64,000 nucleotides of DNA from contig NZ_QYUQ01000002.1 in NCBI RefSeq assembly GCF_003590835.1, positions 3,720,001-3,784,000 on the forward strand, written 5' to 3'. Under the pieces are notes generated by a model. That model did no database searches. It was not told where the DNA came from and saw only the letters and a program-made list of their open reading frames with translations. Shown one piece after another: positions 18,901 through 28,648 of this stretch; the stretch's first letter is position 1, and the number at the start of each line of letters is the position of its first letter. This DNA comes from Noviherbaspirillum sedimenti (lineage in GTDB: Bacteria; Pseudomonadota; Gammaproteobacteria; Burkholderiales; Burkholderiaceae_D). Made by a program: the position numbers and the translations under genes.

Positions 18901-20030
18901 CAACTGTACCCCACGCCGCTGAAGACGATGGCGAACACGGCATCTGCCACGATCACGATGGTGATTGCCGTCACCACCGAAATCGTGGTGCCCTGGCCCA
19001 GGCTTTCGGTATTGGGTTTGATGCGCAAGCCGAAATGGCAGGCGACCAGCGCAATCAGGATGCCGAATACCCAGCCTTTGCCCAGGCCGATCCAGTAATT
19101 GGCCAGCGGCACCGCATCCGGCAGGCGCTGCACGAAATAGGCCGGCGCCAGGTTCAGTTCCAGCTGGGCGGCCGCCATGCCGCCGATCAGCGCCATGGCA
19201 TCGGTCCAGATCACCAATAGCGGCATGGCCAGCGACAGCGCGATGACCTTCGGCAGGATCAGGCGAAAGCCGTGCGGCAAGCCCATCACCAGCATCGCAT
19301 CCAGCTCTTCGGTGACGCGCATGACACCCAGCTGGGCGGTGATCGACGAGCCGGAGCGACCCGCCACCAGGATCGCTGCCAGCAGCGGTCCCAGTTCGCG
19401 TATCACGCTCATGCCGAGGATGTTAACCAGGTAAATATCGCCGCCGAAAGTGCGCAACTGTTGCGCCGACAGGTAGGATAAAACCACGCCGATGAGGAAG
19501 CCGACCAGGGCGGTGATGCCGAGCGCCTGGTAGCCGGCGTGGTAGATATTGGCGGAAATTTCCTTCCAGGGCGCCCGCTGCGGCCGCCGCAGGAGGGTCC
19601 CGATATCGAGCATCAACTGTCCAAACAAGGCCAGCAAGCCAAGCGCGTGCCCGAGCAACTCCCGCCACACCGACAGCAGCGCCGCCGGCGACCACCAGGA
19701 CCTTTGCTGCGGCGAAGGCAAGGCCAGCGCGCCAGCCTGCTCCAGCCTGTCAAAATAAGCGTCATGCAGCGGCGAGACCGTCAAACCAGGGGGGCGCCGT
19801 CGCTCCCAGGCATTCCACAGCCATTGTGCGCCGATATGGTCAAGCGCAGTCATGCCGGACAAATCCCACAGCAGCTTGGCGCCCCCGGCCGGCGCAGCTT
19901 GCAATGCCGCTTGCAGTGCCGCCAAAGTGCCGGGCTGCGCCAACCCATGCACCTGCCATGCGCCACGAGCGCAAAAGCGCGCTGGCACATGTTGATCCAG
20001 GCTTAGTTCCGGTTTGTCGAAGTCGGGCAT
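18900..20030 (-). CDS. MlaE-like permease with N-terminal STAS-like domain
   Basis: A 376-residue permease. The first 110 residues form a soluble STAS-like domain (WDLSGMTALDHIGAQWLWNAWERRRP), and the rest is the MlaE permease domain with a clear family block (EELDAMLVMGLPHGFRLILPKVIALSLAMPLL, and the upstream GSSITAQLGVM). The fused STAS domain replaces a separate MlaB subunit. First gene of the minus-strand operon permease-ATPase-MCE-lipoprotein-VanZ-like. The 220-bp spacer to the divergent signalling operon must hold promoters for both. Confidence 0.9.
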   Translation of the reverse strand: MPDFDKPELSLDQHVPARFCARGAWQVHGLAQPGTLAALQAALQAAPAGGAKLLWDLSGMTALDHIGAQWLWNAWERRRPPGLTVSPLHDAYFDRLEQAGALALPSPQQRSWWSPAALLSVWRELLGHALGLLALFGQLMLDIGTLLRRPQRAPWKEISANIYHAGYQALGITALVGFLIGVVLSYLSAQQLRTFGGDIYLVNILGMSVIRELGPLLAAILVAGRSGSSITAQLGVMRVTEELDAMLVMGLPHGFRLILPKVIALSLAMPLLVIWTDAMALIGGMAAAQLELNLAPAYFVQRLPDAVPLANYWIGLGKGWVFGILIALVACHFGLRIKPNTESLGQGTTISVVTAITIVIVADAVFAIVFSGVGYS

Positions 20031-20251
20031 GCCTTGAGTGTAAGGGAGAATGTCAAAAGCGTCATCCTGGGAAAGATTGCATGGCGTCTTACGCGGCAGA
20101 GGGCAGTGACAGTGGTTTTATCGCAAGATTACTGAAATATTGCCAAAAAAACATTAATTGTTTTTTGCGTTCATAAGGGGTTGTGGTAACTTTATGCAAT
20201 AAATTTAATAAAGAATGGCAATTTTCCTTTCGATAAGGAAATAGTGGGGAC

Positions 20252-20680
20252 ATGGATAAAACGGTTTTGCTGATCGAAGACAACCCGGATGAAATCCTGC
20301 TGGCCCGGCGGGCGTTCGCCAAGGCCGGACTGGAAGAGGGCTTGCGCATTGCCGACGGCGGCGCAGCGGCTTGCAGCCTGCTGCGCCAGGATGGCGGGGA
20401 AGCCTGGCCGGCGCTGGTGCTGCTCGACTGGCAAATGCCGGGCAAGGATGGCTTGATGGTATTGCACGAATTGAGCGAATTGCGTCGTGCCGCGGTCTTG
20501 CCGGTGGTGGTTCTGTCGTCGTCGGACGACCCGGGCGATATCGCCGCCGCCTATGCCGCCGGCGCCAACAGTTATCTGCGCAAGCCGGTCGATTTCGATC
20601 TGTTCGTACAACTGCTGCGCGACCTGCACCGTTATTGGATTGCACACAATGCCTTGCCGACTCCGCGAGGGCACACATGA
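20252..20680 (+). CDS. Single-domain response regulator receiver
   Basis: A 142-residue CheY-like receiver with no output domain. Seen here: acidic pocket Glu9-Asp10 in LIEDNPDE, phospho-acceptor Asp59 in LLDWQMPG, a Ser-Ser pair in VVLSSSDDPGD and Lys111 in YLRKPVD, so it can be phosphorylated. The stop overlaps the start of the next gene (ATGA). It is the first gene of an operon ending in a large histidine kinase, which is the likely phosphodonor. Output may go through the adjacent receiver-GGDEF protein. Confidence 0.93.
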   Translation: MDKTVLLIEDNPDEILLARRAFAKAGLEEGLRIADGGAAACSLLRQDGGEAWPALVLLDWQMPGKDGLMVLHELSELRRAAVLPVVVLSSSDDPGDIAAAYAAGANSYLRKPVDFDLFVQLLRDLHRYWIAHNALPTPRGHT

Positions 20681-22407
20681 ATCATGCCTTGCTGCGCGTG
20701 CTGCTGGTGGAGGATGCCGACGACGATGCGCAATTGCTGTTGCGCCTGCTGCGCAAGGAAGGCTATGTCCCGGACTATCAGCGCGTGGACAATCGTACGG
20801 ATCTGGCCGCGGCACTGGCGACGTCGCACTGGGATCTGATCATTTCCGATTACGCAATGCCTGGTTTTACGGCGCATGACGCCCTGGAGATCTACAAGCA
20901 GGCTGCGCTCGACATTCCCTTCATCATCGTTTCCGGCCACATCGACGACGTTTCGGCGGTGGCGGCGATGCGCGCCGGCGCCCACGATTACCTGTTGAAG
21001 GATAACCTGGCGCGGCTGGCGCCGGTGATCGCCCGCGAACTCGACGAGGTGCGGGTGCGCATCGCCAAGCGCCGCGCCGAGCAGGAGCTGCGTTTTCACG
21101 CCTATCACGACCCGCTGACCGGGCTGTTGAACCGGCGCGAATTCGAGCGCGTCCTGGAGATGGCGGTGTGCGCGGCGCAACGCGACTGCTCGCAGCACGT
21201 GCTGTGCTACCTCGACCTCGATCAGTTCAAGCTGGTCAACGATACCTGCGGCCATGTCGCCGGCGACGAACTGCTGCGCCAGCTGGGCGCCAATCTTAGC
21301 CATCACATCCGTGCCAGCGACACGCTGGCACGCCTGGGCGGCGACGAGTTCGGCCTGCTGCTGTCGAACTGCCCGCTGGACGAGGGCATGCGGATCATCG
21401 CCAGTCTGCAGGAGTTGATCCGCGATTTCCGCTTCCCGTGGCGAGAATCCGTATTCCAGATCGGCTGCAGCATCGGCGTCACCGTGCTTTCTGCCGAGAC
21501 CGCCGCCGCCGGCGAGGCCATGAGCGCAGCCGACGTCGGCTGCTACGTGGCCAAGGAGCTGGGGCGCAACCGCTGCCACGTGTACCAGGCCGACGATCAG
21601 GAACTGGCGCAGCGGCGTCGCGAAATGCAGTGGATCTCGCGCATCGGCGCCGCGCTCGAAGCGAACCGCCTGGCGCTGTATCAGCAGCCGATCTACCGTA
21701 TCGGCGCCGGCGCCGCACCGGTGCTGGCCGGCCACGAAATTCTGCTCCGCATGATCGACGAGGACGGCACGCTGATTCCGCCCAATGTCTTCATTCCGGC
21801 GGCCGAGCGCTTCAAGCTGATGGCGTCGGTCGATCGCTGGGTAGTGCGCCGGCTGTTTGCCGCCATCGCCGCCAGGCAGCCCCGCTGCGCACTGGCGGGC
21901 GACGACCTGCTGCTGTTCGTCAACATATCGGCGGCGACGGTCAATGACGCCGCCTTCTTCGATTACGTGCAGCAGCAACTGGCGGAATTCGCCATTCCGC
22001 CGCACCAGGTGTGCCTGGAAATCACCGAATCTGCGGCGATCGCCAACCTCGCGGCGACCACGCCGCTGTTTGCCCGCTTGCGTCAGCTTGGTTGCCGCTT
22101 CGCGCTCGACGATTTCGGCAGCGGCCTGTCGTCATTCGGTTACCTCCGGCACTTGCCGGTCGACTTCGTCAAGATCGATGGCGGTTTCGTGCGCAACATT
22201 GCGTGCAACCCGATCGACCTGGCAATGGTGGAGGCGATCAACAAGATCAGCCATGTGATGGGCTTGCAGACGATCGCCGAATTCGTCGAATCCGAGGACG
22301 TCATGCGGGCGCTGCAGGAACTCGGCGTCGAATACGCGCAAGGCTTCCTGCTGGGACGGCCGCAAGTCCTGGTCGACGCCGATGACGCGCCGCCGCGCGG
22401 AGCATAG
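20677..22407 (+). CDS. Receiver-GGDEF-EAL-type signalling protein
   Basis: A 576-residue protein with a receiver (about 5-120, Asp58 in LIISDYAMPG), a diguanylate cyclase domain with an intact GGDEF at 221-225, and a C-terminal EAL-family domain (about 325-565). The EAL motif itself reads EIL at 354-356 (HEILLRM), while the EITES, DDFGSGLSSFGYL and VDFVKIDGGFV blocks remain. Thus cyclic-di-GMP synthesis looks possible, and phosphodiesterase activity is less certain. The start ATG overlaps the upstream receiver stop, and the kinase gene starts three bases after this stop. A phosphorylation-controlled switch of cyclic-di-GMP level is inferred. Confidence 0.93.
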   Translation: MNHALLRVLLVEDADDDAQLLLRLLRKEGYVPDYQRVDNRTDLAAALATSHWDLIISDYAMPGFTAHDALEIYKQAALDIPFIIVSGHIDDVSAVAAMRAGAHDYLLKDNLARLAPVIARELDEVRVRIAKRRAEQELRFHAYHDPLTGLLNRREFERVLEMAVCAAQRDCSQHVLCYLDLDQFKLVNDTCGHVAGDELLRQLGANLSHHIRASDTLARLGGDEFGLLLSNCPLDEGMRIIASLQELIRDFRFPWRESVFQIGCSIGVTVLSAETAAAGEAMSAADVGCYVAKELGRNRCHVYQADDQELAQRRREMQWISRIGAALEANRLALYQQPIYRIGAGAAPVLAGHEILLRMIDEDGTLIPPNVFIPAAERFKLMASVDRWVVRRLFAAIAARQPRCALAGDDLLLFVNISAATVNDAAFFDYVQQQLAEFAIPPHQVCLEITESAAIANLAATTPLFARLRQLGCRFALDDFGSGLSSFGYLRHLPVDFVKIDGGFVRNIACNPIDLAMVEAINKISHVMGLQTIAEFVESEDVMRALQELGVEYAQGFLLGRPQVLVDADDAPPRGA

Positions 22408-22410
22408 CCG

Positions 22411-25400
22411 GTGGCCGCGCTGACACCTGCCCCGCTGTATGGGCGACGCAAGGCGATCGCCAGGCTGACCCATGCCTGCCGCCAGGTTAATCCGGAACAT
22501 CCGGTATGGATACTGACCGAAGGGCCCGCCGGCATCGGCAAGACCAGCCTGGTCGCCTTCGTGCGCGCCGCGCTGCAGCTGTCGCCGACACAGTATGGCG
22601 CCGGCAAGTTCGAGCAGTTTCATCGCCAGACGCCGTATGGCGCGCTGATCGTCGCCCTGCGCAAGCTGCTGCAGGCGGTGATGGTCTTGCCGGAGCCGCT
22701 GCGGCTGGAATGGCGCGACATACTGCGCGGCGGCGCCGAATCGCAATTGGCGCCACTGACCGACGTCTTGCCGGAACTTGTCTTCCTGCTGGGGGCCTTG
22801 CCGGTGCCTGCGCCGCTGCCGCCGCAGCAAGCGCAGGAGCGCCTGGAAGCGGCGTTCGCACACTTCATCGGCTGCTTTGCCAGGGATGGCCATCCGTTGC
22901 TGCTGTTCCTCGACGACCTGCAATGGGCCGACGTCGGCACCCTGCGCCTGTTGCGCAATCTCGATGGCGCTGCGCGCCTCGGCCAACTGATCGTGCTGGG
23001 CACCTTCCGCGACAATGAGGTGACCGCGCTGCATCCCTTGACGCAATTGCTGGAAACCCTGGAGAAGCAGGCGCTGCCGCCCGTGCGTATCCGGCTGGCG
23101 CCGCTGTCGGCCGCCGACATCGAGGAATGGCTGGCGGATGTCTACGGCGTCGAATCTCCAGCTGCGGCCGCCTGGCTACAGCAGCAATCGGAAGGCAATC
23201 CCCTGTTCGTCAGTCAGTTGCTCGGCACCTTGCGTGAACGCGCCGTATTGCACCGGGACGGCGGCGCCTGGCAGTGGGATGCGGCGCGCCTGGCCGAAGC
23301 GCGCCTGGCAGACAACATCCTCTGCTTCATGGAAGCGCGGCTGCGCGAACTGTCGCTGGAGCAGCAAGGCCTGCTGTCGTGCGCGGCCAGCATGGGTACC
23401 GAATTCGGCGAGGACGAGCTGATGTGCATCCTCGGTCTGGCGCGTGAGCAGGTGCAAAGCCAGCTGGCGCGCACCAAGGATGCGCAGCTGACCGAGCATG
23501 TACGCGACGGCAACTGGCGCTTTGCGCACGACCGTATCCAGCAGGCCGCTTACCGGCTGCTGCCGGAAGAGCAACGGCGCGAGCAGCATCTGCGCATCGG
23601 TCGCCTGCTGCTGGCCGCCACCACGGCGCAGGCGCTGGACGCGGCCAGCTTCGATCTGGCGGCGCAATTCAACCAGGCCATCGAATTGCTGACGCCAGAG
23701 GAGCGGCTGACGGTGGCCGACCTCAACCTGCGCGCCGGTCGCCGCGCCAAAAATGCGGCAGCCTTTGAAGCGGCACTCGGGTATTTTCGCGCCGGCCACA
23801 CGCTGTTGCCCGAGTCGGCCTGGCGCAGCCACTATCCGCTCATTTTCGAGCTGGTGAAGGAAAGCGCCGAGTGCGCCTATGCCACAGGTGAGCTGAAACT
23901 GGCCGGCCAGCTGTTCGACGAAGCCCTGGCGCACGCGCGTGAACGGCTCGACCGCGCCCGTATTTACGGCATTATGATCATGTTCGCGCTCAACGGCGGC
24001 CACGCGCGCGATGCCTGGGATTATGGCAGTACCTGCCTGGCCGAATTCGGTATCGCCCTGGGCGGCGACAATGATGCGATGGCTGCCGCCATCGAGCGCG
24101 AGGAGCCGCTGTTGCGCCAAAGGCTGGCGACTGCAGTGCGCCTGTTCGATGAGCCGGCGCATTGCAGCGCAGAGCAGGAGGCGGTCGCCGACTTGCTGTT
24201 AGGGCTATACGTTGCCGGCTACCAGTTGGGCAAGCATTCCTATGCCTATATCACGCTGCGCTTGCTCGAGTTCGGTCTTGCGGCCCGACACAAGGCGGCA
24301 CTGGCGTTCGGCATGATGAATTTTTCCGTCCTCCTGATTTCGCGCCACGGCGCGTATGCGGAAGCCGAGCAGCATGCGCAGGCCGCGCTGCAACTGGCGC
24401 AGCAGATCGACGACACGCAATTGCGCTTGCGCATCGACTACAGTTACGGCTCGATGGTTGCGCACTGGACCCAGCCGGTCGCGGTCGGCCTGCAGGCGCT
24501 GGAGCGCAGCTATGAGCTGGCGCTCGCCAATGCCGACAAGGTCTACATCGGACTTGCCCTGAGTTTCAGTTTTCGGGCACGCATCATGGCCGGCGAAACG
24601 GTGCCGGCATTGCTGCAGCTGTGGGAACGAACCGACCCGGTGATCCAGCAGATCAATTCGGTGCCGATTGTCGCCATGTACGCGATGAACCGGCAGTGGC
24701 TGCGCGCATGGCAGGGACGGACCGTCGCACCGGCCCGGCTGGCCGGCGAGGATTTCGATGACCATGCCTTCGAGGCGCATCTGCAATCCCTGCCGGCCAA
24801 GTCTCCCTACCACTGGTTTGGCTTGCTGCAGGCGATCCTGGCATACATGCACGGCGAGCTGGCATTGGCGCAGCGCTGGATCGTCCATGCCGACGCCAAT
24901 CTCGAGGCGGTGACGGGGCAGTTCGCCATTCCCGAGCACCATTTCTGGCGCACGCTGATCCTGCATGCCGCCGGCGACCACCAGGCCTTGCCGGCCGGCG
25001 TGCAGAAAATGGCAGAATGGGGTGCGGCCTGCCCTGCAAACTTCGGCCACCGCGCGCTGCTGCTGCGCGCCGAACTGCTGCGCTCCCGCGGCCAGGTGGA
25101 CGCGGCGCTGGCGGCCTATCTTGGCGCCATCGACCAGGCGCGCCAGCGCCAGCATGGGCTCTTGCTGGCGCTGGCCCTCGAGCGGATCGGCGACTATTTC
25201 CTCGATCTGAAACTGCAGCACCAGGCGCGCGCCTACCTGCAGGAAGCGGTTGGCGCCTACCAGGACTGGGGCGCGCCGACCAAGGTCCATCAGCTGCGGG
25301 CGCGATATCCGGAACATGCGGTGTTGCCAGGTCATGTCGACGGCGATGCGGTAACGAACGCCACGCAAGCCATCCTGTCCGCGCTGGGCGACATCCATCT

Positions 25401-27000
25401 GGATGGCCTGTTGCGCCAATTGCTGCCCTTGCTTGCCCGCACTACCGGCGCCAGCCGGGTTGCCGCCTTTATCGTACGGGAAGGCGAGTTGATGCTGGAA
25501 GGCCAGAGCACCCAGCGCGTTGCCGGTGACGACTATCCATTGCCGCCGGCGCTGCAGCATGCCGAGGACTATCCGGCGCAGCTGATTTCCGACAGTTGCG
25601 CGCTGCATCAGCCGATGGTGTTGGCCGCGCCCGCGCATCATCCGCAATATGGCGCCCATGCCTGCTGGCACCGGCATCCGGCCGCCGCCGTTCTGTGCCT
25701 GCCGATCCTGCGCCATGGCCGCCTGCTCGGCGCCCTCTATATGGAACGCGAACAGGGCGACTCCTTTGCCGCCACCTTGTCGCTGCTGGAATCGCTGTTG
25801 CGCCAGCTCGGTACGGCGATCGAGAACGCGCTGCTGTATGCCGATCTCGAACAGCAGATCGTCGAACGCAGCCGTGCCGAAAAAGTTGCGCGCGAAGGCG
25901 AGCGGCGCTGGCGCACCTTTCTCGAACATGCCCGCATGGCGGTGATGACGCTGGATCTGTCCGGCGCGATCGAGTATGTCAATCCCTTCCTGTGCGAGCT
26001 GTTCGGCTATGCCGAGGATGAATTGATCGGCAAGGACTGGACGCGCGTGTTGCTGTCGCCGCAGGAGCAGGGCGCCGGCCAACAGGCCATGCTGCGCGCG
26101 GAACTGCAGGCGCACGGTCATTTCAACAGCCTGGCCAGGCTGCGTACCAGGGAAGGGCAGGAACGTCTGATCGCCTGGTCCAGTTCGCTGCTGCGCGATC
26201 CTGACGGCCGGCCAATCGGCAGCATTGGCATCGGCACCGACATGACCGACCAGCGCAATGCAGAACGCGCCTTGCGCCAGTTGAACGAGGAACTGGAACA
26301 GCGCGTGGTCCGCCGCACCAGCGACCTGGCCGCGGCCAATCAGGAGCTCGATTCCTTTGCCTATTCAATCTCGCATGACCTGCGCGCGCCGCTGCGCAGC
26401 ATCGATGGCTTCAGCCAGGCCCTGACGGAGGATTATGGCGCGGGGCTGGATGCGCAGGCGCTGGATTACTTGCGGCGCGTGCGCAATGCCGCGCACCGCA
26501 TGGGCGGCATGATCGATGCAATGCTGCATATGTCGCGGCAGACGCGCGGCGCGCTGGCGACGGAAGAAATCGATCTGTCGGCGATGGCGCAGGAAGTGCT
26601 GGAAGAGTTGCGCCAGCGCGCACCGCAGCGCAGCGTCCGGCTGCTGGTCGCGCCGGGCTTGCGGGCGCGTGCCGATGCCCGGCTGATGCGGGTGACGCTG
26701 GACAATCTGCTTGGCAATGCCTGGAAGTACAGTGTCGGTGCCGCGGCTGCCGAAATCGCCTTCGAGGCTGAGCAGCGGGAAGGTGAGATGGTTTACTGCG
26801 TGCGCGACAACGGTGCCGGCTTCGATATGGCGCGCGCCGGCAAGCTGTTCCACGCATTCCAGCGCCTGCATGCCGATGTTGAGGGACACGGCATTGGCCT
26901 GGCCACCGCACAACGCATTATCCACCGCCATGGCGGGCGCATCTGGGCGCAGGCCGAGCCAGGCAAGGGCGCTGCCTTCTTCTTTACGCTGGCCTCCTGA
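22411..27000 (+). CDS. Giant ATPase/GAF/PAS hybrid sensor histidine kinase
   Basis: A 1529-residue cytoplasmic protein starting at GTG, three bases after the upstream stop. Domains: STAND/AAA ATPase (about 8-300, Walker A GPAGIGKTS at 38-46, Walker B LLLFLDDLQWAD near 165-176), a long helical repeat region (about 380-970, TPR-like), GAF (about 995-1135), PAS (about 1167-1285), HisKA with SHDLRAPLRS (phospho-His near 1322), and HATPase with DNLLGNAWKYS (about 1431) and DNGAGFD. No transmembrane segment is apparent. Related proteins often carry a Ser/Thr kinase domain in front of the ATPase; it is missing here. With the two receiver genes upstream it forms a self-contained pathway of unknown input. 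Confidence 0.9.
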   Translation: MAALTPAPLYGRRKAIARLTHACRQVNPEHPVWILTEGPAGIGKTSLVAFVRAALQLSPTQYGAGKFEQFHRQTPYGALIVALRKLLQAVMVLPEPLRLEWRDILRGGAESQLAPLTDVLPELVFLLGALPVPAPLPPQQAQERLEAAFAHFIGCFARDGHPLLLFLDDLQWADVGTLRLLRNLDGAARLGQLIVLGTFRDNEVTALHPLTQLLETLEKQALPPVRIRLAPLSAADIEEWLADVYGVESPAAAAWLQQQSEGNPLFVSQLLGTLRERAVLHRDGGAWQWDAARLAEARLADNILCFMEARLRELSLEQQGLLSCAASMGTEFGEDELMCILGLAREQVQSQLARTKDAQLTEHVRDGNWRFAHDRIQQAAYRLLPEEQRREQHLRIGRLLLAATTAQALDAASFDLAAQFNQAIELLTPEERLTVADLNLRAGRRAKNAAAFEAALGYFRAGHTLLPESAWRSHYPLIFELVKESAECAYATGELKLAGQLFDEALAHARERLDRARIYGIMIMFALNGGHARDAWDYGSTCLAEFGIALGGDNDAMAAAIEREEPLLRQRLATAVRLFDEPAHCSAEQEAVADLLLGLYVAGYQLGKHSYAYITLRLLEFGLAARHKAALAFGMMNFSVLLISRHGAYAEAEQHAQAALQLAQQIDDTQLRLRIDYSYGSMVAHWTQPVAVGLQALERSYELALANADKVYIGLALSFSFRARIMAGETVPALLQLWERTDPVIQQINSVPIVAMYAMNRQWLRAWQGRTVAPARLAGEDFDDHAFEAHLQSLPAKSPYHWFGLLQAILAYMHGELALAQRWIVHADANLEAVTGQFAIPEHHFWRTLILHAAGDHQALPAGVQKMAEWGAACPANFGHRALLLRAELLRSRGQVDAALAAYLGAIDQARQRQHGLLLALALERIGDYFLDLKLQHQARAYLQEAVGAYQDWGAPTKVHQLRARYPEHAVLPGHVDGDAVTNATQAILSALGDIHLDGLLRQLLPLLARTTGASRVAAFIVREGELMLEGQSTQRVAGDDYPLPPALQHAEDYPAQLISDSCALHQPMVLAAPAHHPQYGAHACWHRHPAAAVLCLPILRHGRLLGALYMEREQGDSFAATLSLLESLLRQLGTAIENALLYADLEQQIVERSRAEKVAREGERRWRTFLEHARMAVMTLDLSGAIEYVNPFLCELFGYAEDELIGKDWTRVLLSPQEQGAGQQAMLRAELQAHGHFNSLARLRTREGQERLIAWSSSLLRDPDGRPIGSIGIGTDMTDQRNAERALRQLNEELEQRVVRRTSDLAAANQELDSFAYSISHDLRAPLRSIDGFSQALTEDYGAGLDAQALDYLRRVRNAAHRMGGMIDAMLHMSRQTRGALATEEIDLSAMAQEVLEELRQRAPQRSVRLLVAPGLRARADARLMRVTLDNLLGNAWKYSVGAAAAEIAFEAEQREGEMVYCVRDNGAGFDMARAGKLFHAFQRLHADVEGHGIGLATAQRIIHRHGGRIWAQAEPGKGAAFFFTLAS

Positions 27001-27039
27001 ACGAGCGTTTGCTGTCGCGACAATTCCCGCTAAGCTACA

Positions 27040-27873
27040 ATGCGCAGCATGAATGCTTCCTTATCCGCTGCTGCCATCGCCGCCTGGGCACAAACTGCGG
27101 CGTCCCATGTCGCCGTCGAAGTCGTCGGCCAGACCGCTTCCACCAACGCAGACTTGCTGGCCAGGGTCGGGCAGCTGGTGCAGCCGACCCTGCTGGCGGC
27201 CGCGTCGCAAACCGCCGGCCGCGGCCGCGCCGGGCGCACCTGGATGTCTGACGCCGGCGCCAGCCTGACTTTTTCGCTGGCCTGGCCGGTGCGGCGGTCG
27301 CTGCGCGAACTGTCCGGCTTGCCGCTGGCGGTCGGGGTGGCGCTGGCCGATACGCTGGCCTCGTGCGCAGTGCCGGTGCGGCTGAAATGGCCAAACGACT
27401 TGCTGATGGACGGCGCCAAGCTGGGCGGCATCCTGATCGAGACTGCGCTGGAAAAAAGCGGCGGCGGCCAGCAGCTGTGGGCAGTCATCGGCGTGGGCAT
27501 GAACCTGGCGCTGCCGGAAGAACTGGCGCGGCAAATCGGCCGGCCGGCGGCAGCGTTGCCGGGAGCGGCGATACAGGACCGTAACCGTTTGCTGGGCTTG
27601 CTCTTGAACGGCCTGGCCGGCGCCTTGCTGCAATTCGAGCGCGAGGGATTTGCTGCATTCATGACGCGCTGGAATGCCCTGCATGCCTGGGCCGGGCAAG
27701 CCGTGCAAATCCTTGACCACGACCGCATCGTACTGGAAGGCGTGGCCGTGGGCGTGGATGCACAAGGCCAGCTGTTGCTGGATACGGCCGACGGCCGGGT
27801 GCCGGTGCTGGCCGGCGACGTGTCGCTGCGCATGAAAGATGAAGGAGGCGTAAGCCATGTTGTTGCTGGTTGA
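27040..27873 (+). CDS. birA: Biotin--[acetyl-CoA-carboxylase] ligase
   Basis: A 277-residue biotin protein ligase that adenylates biotin and attaches it to the biotin carboxyl carrier protein. Seen here: QTASTNADLL, the ATP/biotin loop TAGRGRAGRTWMS, the KWPNDLL motif, GGILIET and VIGVGMNL. The N-terminal DNA-binding domain of E. coli BirA is absent, so no repressor role is expected. Two in-frame ATGs (27040 and 27049) are possible and no strong ribosome site decides between them. Its end overlaps coaX by 17 bp. Confidence 0.95.
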   Translation: MRSMNASLSAAAIAAWAQTAASHVAVEVVGQTASTNADLLARVGQLVQPTLLAAASQTAGRGRAGRTWMSDAGASLTFSLAWPVRRSLRELSGLPLAVGVALADTLASCAVPVRLKWPNDLLMDGAKLGGILIETALEKSGGGQQLWAVIGVGMNLALPEELARQIGRPAAALPGAAIQDRNRLLGLLLNGLAGALLQFEREGFAAFMTRWNALHAWAGQAVQILDHDRIVLEGVAVGVDAQGQLLLDTADGRVPVLAGDVSLRMKDEGGVSHVVAG

Positions 27874-28648
27874 CGCGGGCAATACCCGCATCAAGTGGGC
27901 GCTGATGCAGCCGGCGCGGCTGGGTCATGCCGAACTCGGGCACTGGTCAGGTTACGGCTCGGTGCGTAACGAAGACATATGCCAGATGGCCGATGCGATC
28001 AAGGGGGAGGATATTTCCCGCGTGCTGATCTCCAACGTGGCGGGAGCGGAAATGCGCGCGGCGCTGGAACGCATGGCCTTGCGCGCGCTGGGAATGAAGC
28101 CGGTGCCGCTGACCTGGTTTGCCTCGCAGGCGGAACTGGCCGGTGTCAGGAATGGCTACCGCGATCCGGCGCAACTGGGCTGCGACCGTTTCGCCGCGCT
28201 GATCGGCGCGCGCGCGCTGTTTCCCGGCGTGCCGCTGCTGGTTGCCACCTGCGGCACCGCCACCACGGTCGATGCGCTTGATGCCGATGGCCGCTTCCGC
28301 GGCGGGATGATCCTGCCGGGACTGGGTTTGATGGCATCCTCGCTGGCGCGAAATACCGCGCAGTTGCCGCAAGTGCCACAATATAATGTGGGCGCGCAGC
28401 CTTTTGCCGACAATACCCATGACGCCATCGCCAGTGGCTGCATTGCGGCCCAGGCAGGGGCAATCGGACGCGCACTCGCTGCGCACGCAGCGCTGCTGGA
28501 GGAAGACGCCGGTCGTTTGCAATGCATCCTTTCGGGAGGGGCGGCTGGCGCGATCAGTCCGCATCTTCCGGTCGTCGCGCGGCAGGTGGATAACCTGGTG
28601 CTGATCGGTTTGCAGGCGGTACTCACTTTGACGCAATCACCATGCTGA
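27857..28648 (+). CDS. coaX: Type III pantothenate kinase
   Basis: A 263-residue CoaX (Bvg-accessory-factor family) that phosphorylates pantothenate in the first step of CoA synthesis. Seen here: the phosphate-binding DAGNTRIKWALM, the GCDRFAAL segment with the catalytic Asp, and LVATCGTATTVDALD. An AGGAGG sequence lies upstream of the ATG, inside the end of birA. The birA-coaX pair couples two cofactor genes and is common in betaproteobacteria. Confidence 0.95.
   Translation: MLLLVDAGNTRIKWALMQPARLGHAELGHWSGYGSVRNEDICQMADAIKGEDISRVLISNVAGAEMRAALERMALRALGMKPVPLTWFASQAELAGVRNGYRDPAQLGCDRFAALIGARALFPGVPLLVATCGTATTVDALDADGRFRGGMILPGLGLMASSLARNTAQLPQVPQYNVGAQPFADNTHDAIASGCIAAQAGAIGRALAAHAALLEEDAGRLQCILSGGAAGAISPHLPVVARQVDNLVLIGLQAVLTLTQSPC

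Noticed and set aside
24205..26121. A 638-codon minus-strand open frame inside the histidine-kinase gene
   Set aside because: High G+C makes long antisense frames common. It shows no family motifs and lies fully opposite well-supported kinase domains.
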